A stretch of 5,154 nt of DNA, taken from positions 1 to 5,154 of the forward strand of contig BNTU01000167.1 of NCBI GenBank assembly GCA_025996835.1, written 5' to 3'. This document shows positions 1-5,154 of the stretch, in pieces. The DNA comes from Bacteroidia bacterium. GTDB lineage: Bacteria; Bacteroidota; Bacteroidia; Bacteroidales; Azobacteroidaceae. The position numbers were made by a program, and so were the translations under genes. The notes beneath the pieces were generated by a model. The model made no database searches and was not told where the DNA came from. It saw nothing but the letters and a program-made list of their open reading frames with translations. The stretch's first letter is position 1. Each line of letters begins with the position of its first letter.

Positions 1-1
1 T

Positions 2-1606
2 GCGTGTGGCGTAGGAAAATTTTTGCTCGAATCACTGTTAATCAACAATAATATTGAGCATTTTTACAAAGTTGAAAACGGACAATTAAAAAGCAAAATA
101 AAACTACTCGGTATAGATAAAGGTTTTGACAAAGACGAACAAAAAACGATTATTCTTGCCAAAGCCAATATGTTGATATATTTGTCAGATATGATTCGTA
201 AAAATTCTGACTTAACCACTCAATTTGCTGATGTATTTAACGATACATTTGAGTTAAAAACAAAAAACATACTTGGCACGCTATGTGATACAAAATACGA
301 AGGAAAAATTGATTTAATCTTGACTAACCCACCGTATGTAACCACAGGTAGTAGTAATTTGAAAGAAGAAATAATAAAAAGCAATCTTCAAAGTCATTAC
401 AAAATCAATGCAATGGGTGTTGAGGGCTTGTTTATAGAATGGATAGTCCGCGCATTAAAACCCGGAGGAAAAGCATTTGTTGTTATACCTGACGGAATTT
501 TCAACCGTCAGAACGATAAAAATTTACGTCAATATATTTTAGACGAATGCTTTATAGACGGAATTATTTCTTTGCCATTAAAAACATTCTTTAGAACACC
601 AAAGAAAACTTATATTCTTTGCCTTACCAAAAAGCAGAATAAGACAGAGAAACAAACAGACCCTATTTTTACGTATTTAGTGAGTGAAATAGGCGAAAGT
701 CGTGATATATATCGTTTTGATATCGAACAAGACGATTTAAGCGAAGCTGTAGATTGGTTTAATCAATTTAAAAATGCAAAAAAATCATTCAAATTCAGTG
801 ATAAGCGTTGTAAAATTCAACCTATTGAAAAATTTGACCCGGAATCACATTGGAGTATTGAGCGTTGGTGGACAAAAGAAGAACAAATAGAATTAGGAAT
901 TATAGAAGAAGGGAAAACAACAAAATTTGAAGAACTACCTGATATTATAGAAGATGTTGCAAATAACATTTTAAGTTTTAAGGAGGAGATTTTATTACTT
1001 AACGGAAAAAAATCTAAGATAGAATACAAATATAAAAAAGTGCCTTTATCAGATATTATGGATTTACAAGATGGTTTTGCTTTTCCTTCATCTGTTTATA
1101 TTACTGACAAAAGTGCAATAAAATTAATTCGCATTCAAGATGTCAATCAAAAGTCAGAGCCAAAAGATGTTAGAATACCCATAAAGTATACTTTCCCTAA
1201 TAGTAAAAAATATTGGGTAAAACAAGGCGACTTTCTTTTGTCTCTTTCCGGAGCAGCAGGATTTAATTTGATTAAATATATGGGAGAGGAAGGATATTTA
1301 AATCAGAGAATTACCAAAATCACAATAAATAAAGATTTCAAAGACAAACTGATTGAAGATTATGAAAAAGTTTTAATTGCAGAAGTATATCAAGAATTAA
1401 ATTCATTAGGAAAAGGACAAAACAATAATCTTTCTCGAAAAGATTTAGTGAATATTAATCTCAAAATCCCTGTCAATTGTAGTGATGATGTTGATTTACC
1501 TGCCCAAAAAGAAATTGCCGAAAAATACCGAAAAATAGAACAAATCAAAAAAAGCATTTCCGAAGAATTGGATAAAATTTCAAAAATAGAAATTGATTTT
1601 GAATGA
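2..1606 (+). CDS. DNA N6-adenine methyltransferase fused to a type I S-like target-recognition domain (5' partial)
   Basis: Predicted to methylate adenine in a specific DNA site as the modification part of a restriction-modification system. The frame is open to the left edge; the TTG at base 23 is internal, because the codons just before it read ACGVGKF and continue into LLES, the SAM-binding motif I of HsdM-type methylases. Counting from the codon at base 2, the catalytic NPPY motif is at residues 109-112 (bases 326-337), followed by the methylase core to about residue 210 and a linker. From about residue 345 (base 1034) the protein resembles one HsdS half: 'PLSDIMDLQDGF', 'GDFLLSLSG', 'LSRKDLVNINLKIP', then a charged helix starting 'AQKEIAEKYRK' that probably forms the S-type coiled coil. 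Only one such domain is present. A nuclease domain or partner gene, if any, would lie upstream and is not visible. GC is low (about 32% in a sampled 60-base line, against about 53% in a line of tadA), suggesting acquisition. Methylase assignment is firm; system type is open (type IIG-like or type I-like M-S fusion). Confidence 0.9.
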   Translation, partial: ACGVGKFLLESLLINNNIEHFYKVENGQLKSKIKLLGIDKGFDKDEQKTIILAKANMLIYLSDMIRKNSDLTTQFADVFNDTFELKTKNILGTLCDTKYEGKIDLILTNPPYVTTGSSNLKEEIIKSNLQSHYKINAMGVEGLFIEWIVRALKPGGKAFVVIPDGIFNRQNDKNLRQYILDECFIDGIISLPLKTFFRTPKKTYILCLTKKQNKTEKQTDPIFTYLVSEIGESRDIYRFDIEQDDLSEAVDWFNQFKNAKKSFKFSDKRCKIQPIEKFDPESHWSIERWWTKEEQIELGIIEEGKTTKFEELPDIIEDVANNILSFKEEILLLNGKKSKIEYKYKKVPLSDIMDLQDGFAFPSSVYITDKSAIKLIRIQDVNQKSEPKDVRIPIKYTFPNSKKYWVKQGDFLLSLSGAAGFNLIKYMGEEGYLNQRITKITINKDFKDKLIEDYEKVLIAEVYQELNSLGKGQNNNLSRKDLVNINLKIPVNCSDDVDLPAQKEIAEKYRKIEQIKKSISEELDKISKIEIDFE

Positions 1607-2088
1607 TTGCAACCTTAACCGAAACTATGACAACAATAAACATCAAAAAAACAGATGAATACTACATGCGCCAAGCATTGGTGGAAGCGCAACTCGCTTT
1701 CGAGCAGCAAGAAGTCCCCATCGGCGCAATAATCGTCTGCAAAGACCGCATCATCGCGCGGGCGCACAATTTGACGGAAACTTTGAACGATGTGACCGCT
1801 CATGCCGAGATGCAAGCCATCACCTCAGCCGCCGCCACGCTGGGCGGCAAATACCTGATTGATTGCACTTTATACGTCACTGCCGAGCCGTGCCCCATGT
1901 GCGCAGCCGCCTTAGGCTGGGCACAAATCGCCCGCATAGTGTACGGTGCCACCGATGAAAAGCGCGGCTTTCAAAAAATCGCCCCGTCAGTCCTGCACCC
2001 CAAAACAACCGTAGAATCCGGCATATTAGCAGAAGAAGCCGCCGCCCTAATGCAACAATTCTTCCAAGCAAAACGCCACCCCAAATAA
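1603..2088 (+). CDS. tadA: tRNA-specific adenosine(34) deaminase TadA
   Basis: Cytoplasmic zinc enzyme that deaminates the wobble adenosine of tRNA (tRNA-Arg-ACG in most bacteria) to inosine. The sequence shows the cytidine/deoxycytidylate deaminase fold signatures: zinc ligand His67 and proton-shuttle Glu69 in 'TAHAEMQAI', and the other two zinc ligands Cys97 and Cys100 in 'EPCPMCAAAL'. The N-terminal 'YYMRQALVEAQ' and 'EVPIGAIIV' segments and the 'IVYGATDEKRG' stretch are also typical of TadA, which favours it over guanine deaminase or other relatives. The start is uncertain. ATG at 1603 overlaps the upstream stop as ATGA and gives 161 residues; ATG at 1627 gives 153, closer to the usual length, and removes eight leading residues (MIATLTET) that I do not recognise as part of the family. 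Neither has a clear Shine-Dalgarno sequence. The base composition is clearly higher in GC than the methylase just upstream, so the 4-base overlap may result from an insertion rather than an old operon. Confidence 0.96.
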   Translation: MIATLTETMTTINIKKTDEYYMRQALVEAQLAFEQQEVPIGAIIVCKDRIIARAHNLTETLNDVTAHAEMQAITSAAATLGGKYLIDCTLYVTAEPCPMCAAALGWAQIARIVYGATDEKRGFQKIAPSVLHPKTTVESGILAEEAAALMQQFFQAKRHPK

Positions 2089-2158
2089 CTCATAACTCAT
2101 AACTCATAACTCATAACTCATAACTCATAACTCATAACTCATAACTCATAACTCATAA
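2086..2158. repeat. Heptamer tandem array (TAACTCA)x10 plus partial TAA
   Basis: Ten perfect, uninterrupted copies of TAACTCA run from 2086 to 2155, followed by a partial TAA. The first TAA is the tadA stop codon, and the array ends two bases before the GTG start of the YihY-family gene, so it fills almost the whole 72-base intergenic gap. Because 7 is not a multiple of 3, TAA falls in all three forward frames; on the other strand (TGAGTTA) TGA falls in all three frames too, so the array blocks translation in both directions. It is not self-complementary and is not an intrinsic terminator. Perfect copies suggest recent expansion or ongoing slippage; a regulatory role through leader length is possible but not shown. 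Confidence 0.97.
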
Positions 2159-2160
2159 AA

Positions 2161-3090
2161 GTGAAGACAATCAAAAAACTCACCCTCTTCGTCACAGACG
2201 GCATTTGGCGCATCTCGCTACACGAACTGACCAAGCAAAAACGCCGCATTTACACGATTTTGCGAGTGGTCATTCTCTTTGTCAAACAATACAAAACGGG
2301 GAGGGTCCAACAGCAGGCTTCGGCACTCACCTACTCCACTTTTCTGTCGATTATTCCGTTGCTGGCGGTGCTTTTGGCGGTGGCTAAGTGGCTGGGGTTC
2401 GAGAATATCGTTGAAAGTCAGTTGCTTCAGCAGTTCCCCGGGCAGCAAAAGGTCATTGCCGAAGCCTTCGGCTTCGTTGATTCTTATATGGCGCAGAGCA
2501 AAAACGGGGTTTTCTTTGGCGTGGGGCTGATTATGCTGCTCTACACGGTGTATGGTTTGCTTTCGACCATTGAAGATGCGTTCAACCGGATTTGGCATGT
2601 TGAGCGCGGGCGGGCGTTTTGGAAGCGACTGATTGGCTACTTTTTGGCTTGCATTCTCGTTCCGGTGCTGCTGGTGTGCTCGTCCGGCGTTTCCATTTTG
2701 TACAAAACGCTGTTTGGGGGTATGCAAGACAACTTTGTTTTGTCGCCCATTTATGAGATGTTGCTGACTATCGGTGGCCCGCTCGTTTTCAGCATCATCC
2801 TTTTCACGGTTTTATATCAATTTGTGCCCAACACGCGGGTCAAATTTCAGAACGCACTCGCGGGCGGAATTTTTGCAGGCATTGGCTTCCAAGGCTTTCA
2901 ATTTCTGTATATCAGCGGGCAAATCTGGGTGTCGAAATACAACGCCATCTACGGAAGTTTCGCCATCATCCCCCTACTCCTGCTGTGGATGCAACTCTCG
3001 TGGGTCATTTGCCTGTGTGGTGCAGAAATCGCGTTTGCCAACCACGCTGTGGCACATTACAAACTCACAAAGACGGAACCGCAGCCATAA
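2161..3090 (+). CDS. YihY/virulence factor BrkB family inner-membrane protein
   Basis: Polytopic membrane protein of the YihY/BrkB family, long misannotated as 'ribonuclease BN'; its biochemical role is not firmly established. About six hydrophobic segments can be seen, near residues 56-76, 116-138, 157-180, 200-221, 232-252 and 265-292. Family motifs are 'ALTYSTFLSIIPLLAV' (55-70), 'FNRIWHV' (141-147), 'FVPNTRVKF' (221-229) and 'KYNAIYGSFAIIPLLLLW' (259-276). The basic N-terminus (KRR, KQYKTGR) before the first membrane segment suggests that it is cytoplasmic. The 309-residue length is normal for the core domain, without the C-terminal extension some members have. The GTG at 2161 is chosen because the residues after it ('DGIWRI' near 13-18) look like the conserved N-terminus of Bacteroidales members as I remember them; no ribosome-binding site precedes it, only the A-rich end of the heptamer array. 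It could be read through from tadA. Its 3' end overlaps the convergent FkbM gene by 26 bases. Confidence 0.93.
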   Translation: MKTIKKLTLFVTDGIWRISLHELTKQKRRIYTILRVVILFVKQYKTGRVQQQASALTYSTFLSIIPLLAVLLAVAKWLGFENIVESQLLQQFPGQQKVIAEAFGFVDSYMAQSKNGVFFGVGLIMLLYTVYGLLSTIEDAFNRIWHVERGRAFWKRLIGYFLACILVPVLLVCSSGVSILYKTLFGGMQDNFVLSPIYEMLLTIGGPLVFSIILFTVLYQFVPNTRVKFQNALAGGIFAGIGFQGFQFLYISGQIWVSKYNAIYGSFAIIPLLLLWMQLSWVICLCGAEIAFANHAVAHYKLTKTEPQP

Positions 3091-3997
3091 GTTTATGCCG
3101 CCGATGCACAATTTTGTAATGGGGGTTTGCCGCCAAAATCAGTTTCTCCAACACCTCCGGGTCGTCCCGAAGATGCTCGGTACAAATTGCCAATTTGGGG
3201 GCAAACGTTCTTAAAACATTGGATGCACCGCGCAACATATCGCGTTCCGCCCCTTCGATGTCAGCCTTGATGAAATCAACCTTCTTCAACTGATTTTCGG
3301 CAACAAACTGGTCGAGAGTGGTTACAGTGATGCGCTCCGTTTTTTCGCTTTTAAAAACAAGCGAGTTGGTACCGCTGTTGTATTCGTTAATGAAAATATC
3401 TCTCGCATCGGCAGTACAGCCCAAGCCCATTTTGAACGGAAAAATCGGGCTTTTCTGATTCAAATCGCGTGCTTTGCACAGCCATTGAAACGTTTCTCCC
3501 ACCGGTTCAAAAGCATAAGTAATCGCCCCTTTACTTGCAGCATACGCACTGAAATCGCCAATCCACGCTCCGGCATCAATCACCACATCGCCCGCTTTCA
3601 CCGTCACATCAAAGGCACCGTCCACATAACCATAAGGACCTTCGCCCAAAAACACGTCCATAAAGCGAACCAACGTATGCTCGTAATTGTCATTCAAAAA
3701 ACAGGGGAACGACAAAACATCCTCAAAGACCGAATAGAGCATATACATTTTCTCAGGAACAGCCGAAACATCCGGCAACTTTATCCCATTGAAATCGAAG
3801 AAAGTGTCGATTTCATCGTGTTGCAACCATTTTCTCGTAAAAACTCGACCGCTAAATACCGTGCAAAAAATGAACCCCAATGTGCGCACCACACCCCACT
3901 TGTTGGGAGCACCGCTCAAAAAATAGGTAACCACATCGAATAACGCCCGTTGATAGCGGCGCAAACGAATGAATAGTCGTCCGGTCAGAAATGCCAC
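3065..3997 (-). CDS. FkbM-family SAM-dependent methyltransferase
   Basis: Predicted SAM-dependent methyltransferase of the FkbM family; characterised members methylate hydroxyl groups on polyketides, and many others sit in glycan or surface-polysaccharide loci. The substrate here cannot be read from the sequence. The Rossmann domain starts near residue 135: motif I 'VVIDAGAWIGDFS' (138-150), the acidic end of strand 2 in 'AFEP' (162-165), then 'RITVTTLDQF' (222-231) and the FkbM hallmark 'VDFIKADIEGAE' (240-251), followed by 'LRTFAPKLAICTEH' (262-275). The first ~130 residues are not conserved in a way I recognise; residues about 36-50 are hydrophobic and could touch the membrane. Start is a GTG, 6 bases after the stop of the OmpA-like gene; there is no in-frame ATG before Met84 and no good Shine-Dalgarno sequence, so the exact start is uncertain. 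The spacing suggests co-transcription with the OmpA-like gene. The TGA stop lies inside the 3' end of the convergent YihY-family gene. Confidence 0.92.
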   Translation of the reverse strand: MAFLTGRLFIRLRRYQRALFDVVTYFLSGAPNKWGVVRTLGFIFCTVFSGRVFTRKWLQHDEIDTFFDFNGIKLPDVSAVPEKMYMLYSVFEDVLSFPCFLNDNYEHTLVRFMDVFLGEGPYGYVDGAFDVTVKAGDVVIDAGAWIGDFSAYAASKGAITYAFEPVGETFQWLCKARDLNQKSPIFPFKMGLGCTADARDIFINEYNSGTNSLVFKSEKTERITVTTLDQFVAENQLKKVDFIKADIEGAERDMLRGASNVLRTFAPKLAICTEHLRDDPEVLEKLILAANPHYKIVHRRHKLMAAVPSL

Positions 3998-4003
3998 AGG
4001 AAT

Positions 4004-5154
4004 TTACTCAACCGTATTGTCGGTCAACTCTAAAGGCTGCTCTTGGCGAAACCGTATCTTGTACTCCACTCTACGATATTGCGCAAGAATTTCCTTCGTT
4101 TTTGACGGCAATTTGTTCCAACTTTCTACCACATTGCTTATAGCGAAAAGATTATCGTTGAGATTAAATTTCCCTTTCAAATAATTTTTCAAAGCCAATG
4201 CTCTCTGCTTCGCCAAGCGGGCATTTACAGCAGAAGGACCATCAGGGGAAGCATAACCTATGATTTGCACCTCAGCAATATCATCCGTAACAAATTCGGC
4301 AAAAATAGAGTTAATCAGTTCCAAACTTTCGTTGTTTTGCTCATAAGAGAGGTCTATCGTCGCACGTCCCTTTTGAAATTTCACAGCATTTTCGGTATCA
4401 TTAACGGAACCATCGGATGCTTGTTGCGATTTTTCATTTGCCACAAACGCTTTCGCGATGCCTGCAACAAGTTCTGTTTCAGATGGGCTGCTTGCAACCG
4501 CCACATCAGACTGACGTTCGCGATAAATAACCTTGTATTCCGCTCTGCGAAGTTTTGCAAGAAGCTGTTTGTCGCGTTTATCCACGCTGTTCGGATACGC
4601 CTCTACCACATTGCTAAGAGCGAACACATCATCCTTGAATCCAAATTTTTTCTTTAAATAAGTTTTCAAGGCAGTGGCACGTTGCTTCGACACATAGTTG
4701 TTCACAGCGCGAGAGCCTTCGGGAGAAGCATAGCCGACAATTTGCACTTCGGTAATCTCAATGTCGTCATTTGCCTTTAAACCGGCAAACACATCATCAA
4801 GAAGTTCCAAATTGGCAGAATTGCTTCCATAAGAGGCTTCAATTTTTTTGATGTTCTGCCGAAATTCCACGAACTGAGCATCATCCGCTTGATGTGCCTC
4901 AACAGCCGCCACCTGCTGCAACGGCGCGGAAGCAACCGCTTGCTCGGCAGGAACTGCATACGCGGTGGATGTTTCAGCCGCAACCGCTTGCTCGGCAGAT
5001 GCATCAGCCTCAACCAATTGCTCGGCAGATGCACCAGCCTCAACCGATTGCTCGGCAGATGTTTCAGCCGCAAGCGACTGTTCAGCAGAATCATCGGTAG
5101 CGACTTCTTCAGCGTCAGCATACTCCACGTCACAATCTTCGCAGTCCTCACAAT
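4004..5154 (-). CDS. Tandem OmpA-like domain protein with repetitive Ala/Glu linker (5' partial)
   Basis: Likely envelope protein, cut by the right edge. The GTG at 5128 is not a convincing start: the frame continues upstream as CEDCEDCD to base 5150 with no stop, so the signal peptide, if any, lies outside. Numbering from that GTG: a Cys/Asp/Glu-rich stretch lies just before residue 1, an Ala/Glu linker with 10-residue SAEQ repeats covers about 14-53 (a variant continues to about 66), OmpA-like domain 1 spans about 86-206 and domain 2 about 249-362, with a Ser/Glu linker between. Each domain has the 'IxGYASP(E/D)G' turn and the 'N....(S/A)KQRA.AL' helix seen in OmpA C-terminal domains, and ends in 'YRRVEYKIRF' or 'LRRAEYKVIY'. 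The usual Asp of the OmpA 'HTDxxG' turn is Ser here (S135, S294), while the Arg of the following helix is kept (R150, R309). Peptidoglycan binding is therefore uncertain. The domain resembles those in Bacteroidales DUF3868-type proteins as I remember them. The FkbM gene follows after 6 bases. Confidence 0.85.
   Translation of the reverse strand, partial: CEDCEDCDVEYADAEEVATDDSAEQSLAAETSAEQSVEAGASAEQLVEADASAEQAVAAETSTAYAVPAEQAVASAPLQQVAAVEAHQADDAQFVEFRQNIKKIEASYGSNSANLELLDDVFAGLKANDDIEITEVQIVGYASPEGSRAVNNYVSKQRATALKTYLKKKFGFKDDVFALSNVVEAYPNSVDKRDKQLLAKLRRAEYKVIYRERQSDVAVASSPSETELVAGIAKAFVANEKSQQASDGSVNDTENAVKFQKGRATIDLSYEQNNESLELINSIFAEFVTDDIAEVQIIGYASPDGPSAVNARLAKQRALALKNYLKGKFNLNDNLFAISNVVESWNKLPSKTKEILAQYRRVEYKIRFRQEQPLELTDNTVE
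4043..4873 (-). repeat. Intragenic duplication of the OmpA-like domain
   Basis: Two segments of one gene, 4511-4873 (domain 1) and 4043-4384 (domain 2), encode homologous modules of roughly 115-120 residues separated by a Ser/Glu-rich linker. They align from 'VEFRQNIKKIEASY' with 'VKFQKGRATIDLSY' through 'EVQIVGYASPEG' with 'EVQIIGYASPDG', and 'FALSNVVEAY' with 'FAISNVVESW'. Equivalent turn residues are 159 apart (S135 and S294, counting from the GTG at 5128). The DNA has diverged noticeably, so this is an old duplication, unlike the much fresher 30-bp repeats in the same gene. Confidence 0.85.
4933..5094 (-). repeat. 30-bp minisatellite coding for a 10-residue SAEQ repeat
   Basis: Three full 30-bp units lie at 4981-5010, 5011-5040 and 5041-5070, with a degenerate fourth at 5071-5094. 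By eye, unit 2 differs from unit 1 at 3 of 30 positions and unit 3 differs from unit 1 at 4. An 18-base exact copy of the start of unit 1 recurs at 4933-4950, and the 13 bases at 4968-4980 match 5058-5070, so the array once extended further left with an altered unit between. On the minus strand the unit encodes S-A-E-Q-x-(V/L)-x-A-x-x. The unit length is a multiple of 3, so copy-number change would keep the reading frame and only lengthen or shorten the linker of the OmpA-like protein. Confidence 0.9.

Noticed and set aside
817..1029. Minus-strand ORF of 70 residues inside the methylase gene
   Set aside because: Lies entirely opposite a clear methylase frame, shows no recognisable motif, and is Ser/Phe-rich as expected from the complement of an AT-rich gene.
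1594..1601. Possible Bacteroidota -7 promoter box (TGATTTTG, one mismatch to TAnnTTTG) just before tadA
   Set aside because: It would fit a tadA start at 1627, but no TTTG -33 box stands at the proper distance, and one-mismatch boxes are common in such AT-rich DNA.
2086..2158. CRISPR array
   Set aside because: The 7-base units are directly adjacent with no spacers; this is a simple tandem repeat.
2218..2727. Minus-strand ORF of 169 residues inside the YihY-family gene
   Set aside because: Antisense to conserved membrane motifs; the product is His/Arg/Gln-rich with no domain I can recognise.
3086..3097. Inverted repeat CATAA/TTATG as a terminator between the convergent genes
   Set aside because: Only 5 AT-rich pairs with a 2-base loop, no G+C stem and no T-run after it.
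2774..3214. Plus-strand ORF of 146 residues across the convergent 3' ends
   Set aside because: Out of frame with the YihY-family gene and opposite the FkbM gene; Ser/Cys/Arg-rich without motifs, typical of an out-of-frame shadow.
3485..3943. Plus-strand ORF of 152 residues opposite the FkbM gene
   Set aside because: Antisense to the conserved FkbM motif I region; composition is shadow-like, with no family resemblance.
4777..5151. Second minus-strand frame through the minisatellite, plus a plus-strand Pro/Gln-rich frame at 4894-5100
   Set aside because: Both are kept open by the 30-bp repeat, whose length is a multiple of 3 so that any frame free of stops in one unit stays open. They read as Leu/Pro/Arg or Pro/Gln repeats without domains, while the accepted frame continues into two OmpA-like modules.

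Overview
The window looks like a piece of a Bacteroidota chromosome, probably Bacteroidales. The YihY-family protein resembles, from memory, Bacteroidales members closely. The OmpA-like modules carry the 'GYASPEG' variant that I associate with this phylum. No gene has a clear Shine-Dalgarno sequence, which also fits. No rRNA or tRNA is present, so the placement is inference.

Left part (+ strand). Bases 2-1606 are the 3' part of a DNA N6-adenine methyltransferase fused to a single type I-like target-recognition domain. Its 5' end lies outside the window: the open frame reaches the left edge and already contains SAM-binding motif I there. This gene is much richer in A+T than the genes after it, so it is probably an acquired restriction-modification gene. 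It overlaps by 4 bases (ATGA) the housekeeping gene tadA, the tRNA wobble adenosine deaminase. Between tadA and a YihY/BrkB-family membrane protein gene lies a perfect heptamer array, TAACTCA x10. It begins with the tadA stop codon and ends 2 bases before the GTG start of the next gene.

Right part (- strand). An OmpA-like protein gene enters from the right edge, its 5' end missing, and is followed after 6 bases by an FkbM-family methyltransferase gene; the two probably form an operon. The OmpA-like protein has a Cys/Asp/Glu-rich segment, an Ala/Glu-rich linker built from a 30-bp minisatellite, and two copies of an OmpA-like domain. The FkbM gene converges on the YihY gene and their 3' ends overlap by 26 bases.

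The window is densely coded; the only real non-coding stretch is the 72-base gap holding the heptamer array. Nothing here clearly forms a new system. The points most worth a second look are the methylase-specificity fusion joined to a core gene, the heptamer array, and the repeat-built tandem OmpA-like protein.
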